NCBI GenBank assembly: GCA_937871815.1
Contig: CALMOJ010000145.1
Coordinates: forward strand, 1-34,854
Origin: an uncultured Neisseriales bacterium
Lineage (GTDB): Bacteria; Pseudomonadota; Gammaproteobacteria; Burkholderiales; Aquaspirillaceae
Length of the DNA: 34,854 nt
Direction of reading: 5' to 3'
The position numbers and the translations under genes are program-made. The notes beneath the pieces were generated by a model, which did not search any database, was not told where the DNA came from, and worked only from the letters and a program-made list of their open reading frames with translations. Positions 17,751-26,730 of this stretch are shown piece after piece (within the stretch, counting starts at the first letter, position 1; each line of letters opens with the position of its first letter).

Positions 17751-19676
17751 ATGCCATACTCCGTATTTGAATCTATATCAGATGCTGTTGTTATCTCTGA
17801 TAAAGAAGGCGTAATTCGCTGGATTAACCACCAAACAGTCACCCTTTTTGGCTATCCGTACGATGAACTGGTAGGTGCTTCTATTGAAAAGCTCCTACCT
17901 TATTCTGTCCGTGCGGCACACCTCCAGTACCGTACTAAATATTTGGAAGCACCTACTATTCGGAAAATGTCTAACAGAGTGGCATTAAGTGGCATGACTA
18001 AAAGCGGGCAAGCTATTTCGATTGATGTGGGGCTAGGGCTGATTGAAATGCCCGAGGGGCAACGTGTTATTGCGACGGTTCGAAGTATTGATAGCCGTTT
18101 GGTAGCAGAGGCGGAGCAGTGGACTGCAGAAGAACGCTTTAACCTTGCGATAGAAGGCGCGGGCGATGGGATTTGGGATTGGAATCTCCAGACCCAACAG
18201 ATACAGTTTTCGCCGCTTTACAGAGAAATATTGGGTTATGCAGACAATAATAACCTTTTTCTCGATTTTGATATGTGGCTAAAAAGCCTCCATCCCGACG
18301 ATATTAATATGGCTCGTAGAATGCTGGACGATTATATTTCGGGAAAAAAAACCCGTTACACCGTGCAAATTCGACAGCGTTGCAAAAATGGTGACTATAA
18401 GTGGATATTATGCCGTGGCACCATTATAGCCAAAGATAGCGATGGAAAACCCACCCGTATGGTCGGTGTAAACACCGACATTACAGCACAAAAACAAACA
18501 GAAATTGCCTTGGTCTCTGCCTGCAAAGCAGCAGAAGAAGCTAATAAAAATAAATCGCTTTTCTTGGCCAAAATGAGCCACGAATTACGCACGCCGCTGA
18601 ATGCTATTATTGGGTTTGCCCAAATGCTAGAAATGGGGTCTTTATCCCCGCTGCAAGAGATTCAAAAAGAGCCGGTTGGGCATATCTTAAGCAGCGGCCG
18701 ACATTTGCTCAGCCTAATTAATGATTCCCTCGATTTAAGCAATATCGAACTAGGACAGCTGGACTTAAAAGAAGAAACCTTTCCGCTGACCCCGCTGGTG
18801 AATGAGATAGAAGGCACACTGAGGGACTTGGCTGCCAGCCACGGCATGGTCATTCAACATGAGCGTGACGAAACCATAAATATCACTGCCGACAAAACGA
18901 GAACGCGGCAAATTTTGTTTAACTTGGTTTCCAATGCTGTGAAATACGCCAGCTCGGGGGGGTATGTTGCTTTGAGCTATCAGCAGCTTGGTAGCATGGT
19001 TCGAATCATTGTCAGTGACAGTGGCGCAGGCATTTCCCAGTCGCATCAACTATATGTTTTTCAGCCTTTTCAACGGCTTGGCGCAGAAAACACCACCACA
19101 GAAGGCTCGGGTATCGGCTTAGCTATTTGCAAACAGCTTGCCGAGGCGATGAATGGACATATTGGCTTTGAAAGTAAAGAGGGGGTGGGCAGCCATTTTT
19201 GGGTAGAGCTTCCCGCTGCGGCAGTAGCCCTTTCGGCAGAAAGTCGCTGCATTGCAGAAAACCTACCTCTCCCCCCCAAAAACATCCTTGGCAAAGTGAT
19301 TTACATTGAAGATAACCCCGTTAACTTAAATGTAATGCGCCATTTATTTAAATCCATCCCCAACGTGGAGCTTCTTACTGCACACAATGCAGAAAAAGGG
19401 CTGGTTATGATTCGGGGTAATCTACCAGACATGATTTTGATGGATATTGGCTTGCCAGGCATCAGCGGGTTGGATGCGCTGAAAATTCTAAAATCAGACT
19501 TACGCACAGCTGAAATTCCGGTCATTGCCATCAGTGGACTGGCCATGCCTAGCCATATCAAAGAGGGTATCGCGGCAGGTTTTTCGGCCTACCACACTAA
19601 ACCTTTTGATGTCTCTGTTCTGTTAGCTCAAATCAAATTATTTTTAACGCTAAACAAAAAAACAGCATTGCCTTAA
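17751..19676 (+). CDS. PAS-PAS hybrid histidine kinase with C-terminal receiver
   Basis: The 641-residue hybrid sensor kinase has no transmembrane segment and should be cytoplasmic. Domains: PAS (about 1-115), PAS with PAC (125-245), HisKA (268-335) with phospho-acceptor H277 in MSHELRTPLNAI, HATPase (385-495) with N-box LFNLVSNAVKYA and G-boxes DSGAGIS and GSGIGLAI, and a receiver (515-632) with D565 in ILMDIGLPGISG. All catalytic residues are present. The start falls right at the first PAS fold, and the ribosome binding site is poor (a GAAGAAGAA run 14 bases upstream). It follows the scaffold gene after 112 bases on the same strand. It supplies the active histidine and ATPase domain that the scaffold lacks, so it is the best local candidate to feed that protein's Hpt domain. 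The coding sequence is clearly AT-richer than the chromosome around it. Confidence 0.9.
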   Translation: MPYSVFESISDAVVISDKEGVIRWINHQTVTLFGYPYDELVGASIEKLLPYSVRAAHLQYRTKYLEAPTIRKMSNRVALSGMTKSGQAISIDVGLGLIEMPEGQRVIATVRSIDSRLVAEAEQWTAEERFNLAIEGAGDGIWDWNLQTQQIQFSPLYREILGYADNNNLFLDFDMWLKSLHPDDINMARRMLDDYISGKKTRYTVQIRQRCKNGDYKWILCRGTIIAKDSDGKPTRMVGVNTDITAQKQTEIALVSACKAAEEANKNKSLFLAKMSHELRTPLNAIIGFAQMLEMGSLSPLQEIQKEPVGHILSSGRHLLSLINDSLDLSNIELGQLDLKEETFPLTPLVNEIEGTLRDLAASHGMVIQHERDETINITADKTRTRQILFNLVSNAVKYASSGGYVALSYQQLGSMVRIIVSDSGAGISQSHQLYVFQPFQRLGAENTTTEGSGIGLAICKQLAEAMNGHIGFESKEGVGSHFWVELPAAAVALSAESRCIAENLPLPPKNILGKVIYIEDNPVNLNVMRHLFKSIPNVELLTAHNAEKGLVMIRGNLPDMILMDIGLPGISGLDALKILKSDLRTAEIPVIAISGLAMPSHIKEGIAAGFSAYHTKPFDVSVLLAQIKLFLTLNKKTALP

Positions 19677-19723
19677 TCTTAATAAAGCCATTAATTTACA
19701 ACTCAACTTAGCAGAGAATTTTT

Positions 19724-21380
19724 ATGCCTAACCTTAAAATACGCACCAAGCTACTTCTTTTTTCTTTAGCTATTTCCACACTATTGATTGTTTTTGGCTT
19801 CGTGGGCACGTATGGCATGAACGCCATGCTGGGGAACACAGTAGAAATTATTGATGATGCCAAAGCTGCCAGCACTAATCTAATCACAATCGAAAGCGCG
19901 CGGATTCATTTTAAAGAGCAAGTACAGGCGTGGAAAAATATTTTGGTACGGGGCAATAACCCCCCTGACTTTGAAAAATACGTAGCAGAATTTTATCTGC
20001 ACGAAAGAGAAGTCCAGCACATGCTGGATGTGACTGGTAAGTCTATGCGGAAAGAAGGTATTTCTACTGAGCAGCTGGAGGTGCTCCGAAGTAAGCACAC
20101 CGAGCTGGGAATAAAATATCGCATAGCACTGACATCCTTTGATCAGAGTAACCCCAATGCCGGAAAAATTGCAGATACACAGGTCAGAGGGGTTGACCGT
20201 AACGTTGCTGATGGACTCACCAGTGTGGTGCTGCAGATTGAAAAACGTGCCATTGAGAATACTGCACAGGATCTCAAGGATGCCGAAACCGTTTCTGATA
20301 TGGCCAAAAATACCTTTATCGGCTTGGTGTTGGCGGGCACAGCGGTGGCCATCGTAATTACCCTTGCCATTTCGCGCAGCATTATTGGTGAGCTGGGCGG
20401 CGAACCCTCCTATGCGGCAGAAGTTACCCGCCGTATTGCAGCGGGCGACCTATCAGTTGATATTGCGATTAAGCCCAGTGACGACAGCAGCTTGTTGGTT
20501 GGCATAAAGCAGATGCAAACCGCGCTGCATGAGGCGATAGAGCACATCAGTACCGCCTCTAACCAGCTGCTACAAGAAGCCTCGCGCATGAGCACAACCT
20601 CACACCAAGTGCTGGCAGGCTCTACCCAGCAAAGCGAAGCCACGGCTTCGATGGCAACGGCCATGGATGAAATGACCCTGAGTATTGAGCACGTCGCAAC
20701 CAGTGCCACCGATGCCCGTGATATGGCGGTTGAGGCGGGCGAGCTCTCGACCCATGGCGAAAATGCAGTCAACGGCGCGGTGGTTGAAATCAATAAAATT
20801 GCGGAATCGTTTAACCATTCCAGCGCATTGATTTGTAGCCTGAGCGAGCAATCCAACCAAATTTCTGCCATCGTCAACGTAATTAAAGAGATTGCCTGCC
20901 GATCAGACCAACCTGTTGGCACTGAATGCGGCAATTGAAGCTGCCCGCGCCGGTGAACAAGGCCGTGGATTTGCCGTAGTGGCGGATGAGGTGCGACAGC
21001 TTGCCGAGCGTACCGCCAAATCGACCCAAGAAATCGCCGGCATGATTCAGGCCATCCAAGGAGGCACACAAACCACAATGGAAGGCATGTCAGAAGGCCG
21101 TAGCAAGGTCGAAGAGGGCGTGCGGATGGCGGCCAAAGCGGGGGATTCGATGACCCAAATTAAGGGGAGCAGCCGCAAGTTGCTGAGTACCGTGGCAGAA
21201 ATCTCGGCAGAGCTGCGCACCCAAAGCGCGACCAGCAGCCTGATTTCTCGCAATGTGGAGCAAATTGCCCAAATGACCGAAGAGAATAACCAAGCGGTTC
21301 GTGAGGTCAGCGACGCAGCGGGCAATCTGAAAGAACTGGCGGCTTCGCTGGACGAGTTGGTGAAAAAATTTAAGGTTTAA
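19724..21380 (+). pseudogene. Methyl-accepting chemotaxis protein gene broken by a 4-bp duplication
   Basis: The gene would encode a chemoreceptor of about 550 residues: transmembrane helix (about 8-30), helical periplasmic ligand domain (32-190) with FKEQVQAWKNILVRG, second transmembrane helix (about 191-213), HAMP (SRSIIGELGGEPSYAAEV onward) and a cytoplasmic signalling domain. In the conserved hairpin tip the expected [21 protein letters not shown] is interrupted: TGCC is present twice (20893-20896 and 20897-20900), which shifts the frame. Upstream translation ends at 20938 after 404 residues, while the rest ([15 protein letters not shown] to the final KKFKV) stays open to 21380 in the new frame. 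Removing one TGCC restores the exact consensus. No other lesion is visible. Either the receptor is inactive, or the duplication is recent, reversible or an assembly error. The ATG 19724 has AGCAGAGAA upstream. Confidence 0.88.
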
Positions 21381-21421
21381 CGTGGCTTTAAAACGGGTGG
21401 GAGGTGCCTTGCCCGCCACCC

Positions 21422-21468
21422 AAACCAAGACCCCCACTGCAGTGATGCATGTGGGGGTCTTGGTTTTT
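21422..21468. terminator. Strong bidirectional rho-independent terminator
   Basis: AAACCAAGACCCCCAC (21422-21437) and GTGGGGGTCTTGGTTT (21451-21466) form a perfect 16-bp stem, and the loop can pair further through TGCA. A and T tracts flank it on both sides. It separates the convergent chemoreceptor gene (+) and prpF (-). Confidence 0.92.
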
Positions 21469-21499
21469 ACGCGGCGAGCGGATTAGTGGTCTTGCCTAC

Positions 21500-22693
21500 T
21501 CAAAACGTATCGCCCGGCACCCGTACCCAGCCTTCCATCAGCACCCGCGCACTGCGGCTCATAATGGCTTTGGTCACGGTCCAATCACCCTCGGTTTGGG
21601 TGGCTTCTGCCCCAACACGCAAGGTGCCAGAGGGGTGGCCAAAGCGCACGGCGGTGCGTTCGCCGCCACCAGCGGCCAAGTTGACCAGCGTCCCTGGAAT
21701 GGCCGCAGCCGTGCCAATCGCCACCGCTGCGGTGCCCATCATGGCGTGGTGCAGTTTGCCCATCGACAAGGCGCGTACCGACAAGTCAATGTCACTGCCT
21801 GCCACCGCTTTGCCGCTGGACGAAACGTAATCCGCTGGTGGCGCGACAAAAGCAACTTTAGGGGTATGTTGGCGTTTGGCCGCTTCTGCTACGTCCTGAA
21901 TCAGCCCCATCCGCAACGCGCCATAGGCACGGATGGTTTCAAACATCGCCAGTGCCTTGGTATCGCCATTGATGGCATCTTGCAGCTCGGTGCCGGTGTA
22001 GCCAATGTCTGCGGCGTTCACAAACACGGTTGGAATCCCCGCGTTAATCATGGTGGCCTTGAACGTGCCCACGCCAGGGACGTCCAAATCATCGACCAGA
22101 TTGCCGGTGGGGAACATTGACCCGCCGCCCTCGCCATCGCCTTCGTCGGCAGGGTTCAAAAACTCAACCGCCACTTCAGCTGCAGGGAAGGTCACACCAT
22201 CCAGCTCAAAATCGCCGGTTTCTTGCACTTCACCGTTGGTGATAGGCACATGGGCAATGATGGTCTTGCTGATATTGGCCTGCCAGATACGGACGGTGCA
22301 ATGCCCGTTTTGCGGAATGCGGCTGGCTTCTACCAGACCCGCGCTAATGGCAAACGAGCCGACAGCGGCGGTCAAGTTGCCGCAATTGCCGCTCCAATCC
22401 ACAAACGCCTTGTCGATGGAAACTTGGCCGAACAGGTAGTCCACATCGTGCTCGGGCTGGCTGCTTTTGGACAGAATGGCGGTTTTGCTGGTGCTGGAAG
22501 TCGCGCCGCCCATGCCGTCAATTTGCTTGCCGTAGGGGTCGGGGCTGCCAATCACCCGCAACAACAAGGCATCTCGCGCCGCGCCAGGGACTTGGCAAGG
22601 GGCGGGCAAGTCTTGCAGGTTAAAAAACACACCTTTGCTGGTGCCGCCGCGCATATAGGTAGCAGGGACTTTAATTTGGGGAACATGAGCCAT
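21500..22693 (-). CDS. prpF: 2-methylaconitate cis-trans isomerase PrpF
   Basis: PrpF has a diaminopimelate-epimerase-like fold and isomerises the 2-methylaconitate made by AcnD so that an aconitase can hydrate it in the methylcitrate cycle. The protein has 397 residues from ATG 22693, which has AGGAAA at seven bases; an in-frame start at 22744 lies inside the intercistronic hairpin and is not credible. The family signature MRGGTSKGVFF is at the N-terminus. MGGATSSTSKTAIL, DWSGNCGNLTAAVG and the C-terminal GHPSGTLRVGAEA also match PrpF. It is the last gene of prpB-prpC-acnD-prpF, in the usual pairing with acnD. Confidence 0.94.
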   Translation of the reverse strand: MAHVPQIKVPATYMRGGTSKGVFFNLQDLPAPCQVPGAARDALLLRVIGSPDPYGKQIDGMGGATSSTSKTAILSKSSQPEHDVDYLFGQVSIDKAFVDWSGNCGNLTAAVGSFAISAGLVEASRIPQNGHCTVRIWQANISKTIIAHVPITNGEVQETGDFELDGVTFPAAEVAVEFLNPADEGDGEGGGSMFPTGNLVDDLDVPGVGTFKATMINAGIPTVFVNAADIGYTGTELQDAINGDTKALAMFETIRAYGALRMGLIQDVAEAAKRQHTPKVAFVAPPADYVSSSGKAVAGSDIDLSVRALSMGKLHHAMMGTAAVAIGTAAAIPGTLVNLAAGGGERTAVRFGHPSGTLRVGAEATQTEGDWTVTKAIMSRSARVLMEGWVRVPGDTF

Positions 22694-22717
22694 AGTGATT
22701 TTTCCTAGATAGCAGTA

Positions 22718-22742
22718 GGGCGGCACGTTGACCGTGCCGCCC
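22718..22742. other. Intercistronic hairpin between acnD and prpF
   Basis: GGGCGGCACG (22718-22727) and CGTGCCGCCC (22733-22742) form a perfect 10-bp stem with a 5-base loop. On the transcribed minus strand a T run precedes it rather than follows it, so it is probably an mRNA-stabilising or processing structure and not a terminator. Confidence 0.65.
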
Positions 22743-22782
22743 AAAAAACACGCAGGGTAAGTGCGCGTTCAACGTCAGACGA

Positions 22783-25401
22783 TTAAACCGCCTTGTTCGA
22801 TTCTAGGAAGTCTTGGGCAAAGCGTTGCAACACGCCACCCGCTTCGTAAATCGACACTTCTTCGGCGGTATCCAGACGGCAGGTCATCGGCACGTCAACG
22901 CGCTCCCCGTTTTTACGGAGGATGACCAAAGTCAGCGTGGCGCGGGGGGTGCGGTCGCCTTCTACGTCGTAGGTTTCAGTGCCATCCAGCCCCAAGGTCA
23001 GGCGGGTGGTGCCGGGTTTGAATTCCAGCGGCAACACGCCCATCCCAATCAAGTTGGTGCGGTGGATGCGCTCAAAGCCTTCTGCGGCAATGGCTTCTAC
23101 CCCTGCCAAACGCACGCCCTTGGCGGCCCAGTCCCGCGACGAACCCTGACCATAATCCGCACCAGCCACGATAATCAGCGGCTGTTTGCGGTTCATATAG
23201 GTTTCGATGGCTTCCCACATCCGCACCACGTTGCCTTCTGGCTCAACACGGGTCAGCGAACCCTTCTTCACTTGGCCATCGACCACGGCCATTTCGTTCA
23301 CCAGCTGCGGGTTGGCAAAGGTGGCGCGCATGGCGGTCAGGTGGTCGCCACGGTGGGTGGCGTAAGAGTTGAAGTCTTCTTCTGGCAAGCCCATCTTGGC
23401 CAGATATTCGCCAGCCGCGCTGTTCAGCATGATGGCGTTGGAAGGCGACAGGTGGTCGGTGGTGATGTTGTCTGGCAACACGGCCAGCGGACGCATCCCC
23501 TTCAGTGTGCGTGGATTCGCCGCCAACGCGCCCATGCCTTCGGTGTCCCAGTACGGCGGACGGCGAATGTAGGTGCTGGTTGGCCGCCAGTCGTACAGCG
23601 GGCTTTCGGCTTCTTCTACGGTGCCAAGGTCAAACATCGGCACATAGATTTGCTTGAACTGCTCGGGCTTGACGCTGGCTGCAACGATGGCATCAATTTC
23701 TTCGTCCGAAGGCCAGATGTCGGCGAGGCGAATTTCTTTGCCATCCACCACGCCCAGTACGTCTTTTTCGATGTCGAAGCGAATCGTCCCAGCAATGGCG
23801 TAGGCCACAACCAGCGGCGGCGAAGCCAAGAAGGCTTGCTTGGCATAGGGATGGATACGCCCGTCAAAGTTACGGTTACCGGACAGCACCGCAGTGGTGT
23901 AGAGGTCGCGGTCGATGATTTCTTTTTGAATCACAGGGTCGAGTGCGCCAGACATGCCGTTACAGGTGGTGCAGGCAAAGGCGACAATCCCGAAGCCGAG
24001 CTTTTCCAGCTCAGGCAACAGACCCGAATCTTCCAGATAGAGCTGGGCGACTTTAGACCCTGGGGCAAAAGACGACTTGACCCAAGGCTTACGCACCAAG
24101 CCCAATTGGTTGGCTTTGCGTGCCAGCAAGGCAGCGGCCACCACGTTACGGGGGTTGGAGGTGTTGGTGCAGCTGGTAATGGCGGCAATAATCACGGCCC
24201 CATCGGGCATCAGGCCTTGGGCTTCTTCGGCTTGGGCTTTGTCGAGGTCAACCGCAATGCCGCGTGCGGCGAGGTCGGAGGTCGGCAGGCGTTTGTGCGG
24301 GTTAGACGGGCCGGCCATGTTGCGCACCACGGTGGACAAGTCAAAGGTCAGTACGCGTTCGTATTCGGCGTTGACAAGGCTATCTGCCCACAGACCGGTG
24401 GCCTTGGCGTAGTTTTCGACCAAGGCGACTTGCTCTGGCTCACGGCCCGTTAGCTTCAGATAGGCGATGGTTTGTTCGTCGATGTAGAACATACCCGCTG
24501 TTGCGCCGAACTCTGGGGTCATGTTGGAGATAGTGGCACGGTCGCCAATAGACAGGCTGGCAGCACCATCGCCAAAGAATTCGACATACGCCCCAACCAC
24601 GCGCTCTTTCCGCAGGAATTCGGTCAGTGCCAACACGATGTCGGTGGCGGTAATGCCGGATTGACGCTTGCCGGTCAGCTTCACGCCAACGATGTCAGGC
24701 AGACGCATCATGGAGGCACGACCCAGCATGACGGTTTCGGCTTCTAGGCCACCCACGCCAATGGCAATCACGCCCAAAGCATCAACGTGTGGGGTGTGGC
24801 TATCGGTGCCGACGCAGGTATCTGGGAAGGCCACGCCGTCACGCACTTGAATCACGGGCGACATTTTTTCCAGATTGATTTGGTGCATGATGCCGTTGCC
24901 AGCAGGAATCACGTCCACGTTCTTAAACGCGGTTTTGGTCCACTCGATAAAGTGGAAGCGGTCTTCGTTGCGACGGTCTTCGATGGCGCGGTTTTTAGCG
25001 AAGGCATCGGGGTCAAAGCCACCGCATTCGACAGCCAAGGAGTGGTCCACAATCAGTTGGGTCGGCACGACAGGGTTGACCTGTGCGGGGTCGCCGCCTT
25101 GGTCGGCGATGGCATCGCGCAGACCGGCAAGGTCAACCAGCGCGGTTTGACCCAAGATGTCATGGCACACCACGCGAGCAGGGAACCATGGGAAGTCGAG
25201 GTCGCGCTTGCGTTCAATCAGCTGCTTGAGGGAGTCGGTCAGGGTGGCGGGGTCGCAGCGGCGCACCAAGTTTTCGGCCAGCACGCGGGAGGTGTAAGGC
25301 AGGGTGGCGTAGGCACCGGGCTGGATGGCATCGACAGCGGCTGGGGTATCAAAATAGTCCAGCGTGGTACCGGCGAGCGGTTTGCGGTTTGCAGTGTTCA
25401 T
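22783..25401 (-). CDS. acnD: Fe/S-dependent 2-methylcitrate dehydratase AcnD
   Basis: AcnD is the aconitase-like enzyme that, together with PrpF, replaces PrpD in the methylcitrate cycle; it dehydrates 2-methylcitrate to 2-methylaconitate. The 872-residue length fits the family. The three [4Fe-4S] cysteines are seen at C411 (ITSCTNTSNPRN), C477 and C480 (FACTTCNGMSG). Aconitase signatures GTDSHTPHVDALGVIAIGVGG and GADYGQGSSRDWAAKG are also present. The genome context, with prpF just downstream and prpC and prpB upstream, argues for AcnD over housekeeping AcnA. ATG 25401 has only a weak GGGA upstream. Confidence 0.94.
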   Translation of the reverse strand: MNTANRKPLAGTTLDYFDTPAAVDAIQPGAYATLPYTSRVLAENLVRRCDPATLTDSLKQLIERKRDLDFPWFPARVVCHDILGQTALVDLAGLRDAIADQGGDPAQVNPVVPTQLIVDHSLAVECGGFDPDAFAKNRAIEDRRNEDRFHFIEWTKTAFKNVDVIPAGNGIMHQINLEKMSPVIQVRDGVAFPDTCVGTDSHTPHVDALGVIAIGVGGLEAETVMLGRASMMRLPDIVGVKLTGKRQSGITATDIVLALTEFLRKERVVGAYVEFFGDGAASLSIGDRATISNMTPEFGATAGMFYIDEQTIAYLKLTGREPEQVALVENYAKATGLWADSLVNAEYERVLTFDLSTVVRNMAGPSNPHKRLPTSDLAARGIAVDLDKAQAEEAQGLMPDGAVIIAAITSCTNTSNPRNVVAAALLARKANQLGLVRKPWVKSSFAPGSKVAQLYLEDSGLLPELEKLGFGIVAFACTTCNGMSGALDPVIQKEIIDRDLYTTAVLSGNRNFDGRIHPYAKQAFLASPPLVVAYAIAGTIRFDIEKDVLGVVDGKEIRLADIWPSDEEIDAIVAASVKPEQFKQIYVPMFDLGTVEEAESPLYDWRPTSTYIRRPPYWDTEGMGALAANPRTLKGMRPLAVLPDNITTDHLSPSNAIMLNSAAGEYLAKMGLPEEDFNSYATHRGDHLTAMRATFANPQLVNEMAVVDGQVKKGSLTRVEPEGNVVRMWEAIETYMNRKQPLIIVAGADYGQGSSRDWAAKGVRLAGVEAIAAEGFERIHRTNLIGMGVLPLEFKPGTTRLTLGLDGTETYDVEGDRTPRATLTLVILRKNGERVDVPMTCRLDTAEEVSIYEAGGVLQRFAQDFLESNKAV

Positions 25402-25448
25402 AGTATCCCGAAGAGAGCAGGTGATTTATCTGGTCGATAAAAGGCAGA

Positions 25449-25479
25449 AGGGGCGTTGAGCTTGTTGCCCAACGCCCCT
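25449..25479. other. Intercistronic hairpin between prpC and acnD
   Basis: AGGGGCGTTG (25449-25458) and CAACGCCCCT (25470-25479) form a perfect 10-bp stem with an 11-base loop. On the minus strand it is followed by TCTGCCTTTTA, a poor T tract, so partial termination or transcript processing between prpC and acnD is possible. Confidence 0.6.
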
Positions 25480-25490
25480 CTTAAGTCCAA

Positions 25491-26645
25491 TTAGCGTTGT
25501 GCGATTGGCACGAAGGTCAAATCTTCTGGACCCATGTAATTGGCGGAAGGACGAATAATCTTGCCGTCTTCACGTTGTTCGATAACGTGTGCTGCCCAGC
25601 CGGTGGTGCGAGCAATCACAAACAGCGGGGTGAACATGGCAGTTGGTACGCCCATCATGTGGTAGGACACGGCGCTGAACCAGTCGAGGTTCGGGAACAT
25701 TTTCTTGATGTCCCACATCACGGATTCGAGACGCTCGGCGATGTCATACATCTTGGTGTCGCCGGCTTCAACCGACAGGTTTTTCGCCACTTCTTTGATG
25801 ACCTTGTTACGGGGGTCAGAGATGGTGTAAACGGGGTGGCCAAAGCCAATAACCACTTCTTTGCGGTCAACGCGTGCCTTGATGTCGGCTTCAGCAGCAT
25901 CGGGGGTGTCGTAGCGTTTTTGCACTTCGAACGCGACTTCGTTTGCACCGCCGTGCTTAGGACCACGCAACGCACCAATCGCGCCGGTGATGGCGGAGTA
26001 CATATCCGACCCTGTGCCAGCAATCACGCGGCCGGTAAAGGTCGAGGCGTTGAACTCGTGCTCTGCGTACAGAATCAGCGAGGTGTGCATGGCGTTAACC
26101 CACGATTCAGAAGGTGTTTCACCGTGCAGCAGGTGCAAGAAGTGGCCGCCAACGGAGTCATCATCGGTTTCAACTTCGATGCGCTTGCCGTTGGTGCTGA
26201 AGTGGTACCAGTACAGCAAAGCCGAACCCAAAGAAGCAATCAGGCGGTCGGCGATGTCACGCGCACCTGGGCTGTTGTGGTCGTCTTTTTCTGGCAGGGC
26301 GCAACCCAGTACCGAGACGGCTGTCCGCATCACGTCCATCGGATGGCTGGCGGCTGGCAGGGCTTCCAGTGCCACTTTCAGGCTAGCTGGCAAGCCGCGC
26401 AGGGCTTTGAGTTTTTTCTTGTAGCCAACCAGTTCGGCTTTGTTTGGCAGCTTGCCATGCACCAACAGGTAGGCGATTTCTTCGAATTCGCAGGTGGTGG
26501 CCACATCCAAGATGTCGTAACCGCGATAGTGCAGGTCATTACCGGTACGGCCCACGGTGCAGAGGGCGGTATTGCCAGCGGTCACGCCAGACAGGGCAAC
26601 AGATTTTTTGGCTTTAGGGGCTTGGGGCTGAACAGCTTCGGACAT
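25491..26645 (-). CDS. prpC: 2-methylcitrate synthase
   Basis: PrpC condenses propionyl-CoA with oxaloacetate to 2-methylcitrate. The 384-residue protein is a type II-like citrate synthase family member of PrpC length. Active-site regions are [14 protein letters not shown], with the family histidine, and [15 protein letters not shown], with the second histidine. An N-terminal lysine- and proline-rich extension (about residues 5-20) precedes the fold. AGGAGA lies nine bases before ATG 26645. The position between prpB and acnD distinguishes it from gltA. Confidence 0.94.
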   Translation of the reverse strand: MSEAVQPQAPKAKKSVALSGVTAGNTALCTVGRTGNDLHYRGYDILDVATTCEFEEIAYLLVHGKLPNKAELVGYKKKLKALRGLPASLKVALEALPAASHPMDVMRTAVSVLGCALPEKDDHNSPGARDIADRLIASLGSALLYWYHFSTNGKRIEVETDDDSVGGHFLHLLHGETPSESWVNAMHTSLILYAEHEFNASTFTGRVIAGTGSDMYSAITGAIGALRGPKHGGANEVAFEVQKRYDTPDAAEADIKARVDRKEVVIGFGHPVYTISDPRNKVIKEVAKNLSVEAGDTKMYDIAERLESVMWDIKKMFPNLDWFSAVSYHMMGVPTAMFTPLFVIARTTGWAAHVIEQREDGKIIRPSANYMGPEDLTFVPIAQR

Positions 26646-26691
26646 CGCGTGTCTCCTGAAATAAAGTAGGGGGTGTTGAGGGCAAAAAGAG

Positions 26692-26719
26692 CCCCAGCCG
26701 GCGCATTGTCCTGCTGGGG
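26692..26719. other. Intercistronic hairpin between prpB and prpC
   Basis: CCCCAGC (26692-26698) and GCTGGGG (26713-26719) form a perfect 7-bp stem with a 14-base loop. There is no T tract on the minus strand. It is the third hairpin of this kind in the prp operon, so that each gap between prp genes has one. Confidence 0.5.
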
Positions 26720-26730
26720 GCAGTCACGAT

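Noticed and set aside
17737-17814. 25-codon leader frame overlapping the hybrid kinase start
   Set aside because: It has a better-placed purine run (GAAGAAGAA) than the kinase itself, but its sequence has no attenuator feature and one chance frame of this size is expected.
22813-24453. 546-codon open frame antisense to acnD
   Set aside because: It is rich in His, Gly and Arg, has no recognisable domain and is fully opposite a well-conserved AcnD; it reflects codon bias of the true gene.
25497-26669. 390-codon open frame antisense to prpC
   Set aside because: It has a low-complexity, His- and Gly-rich translation with no family resemblance, opposite a certain prpC; a shadow frame.
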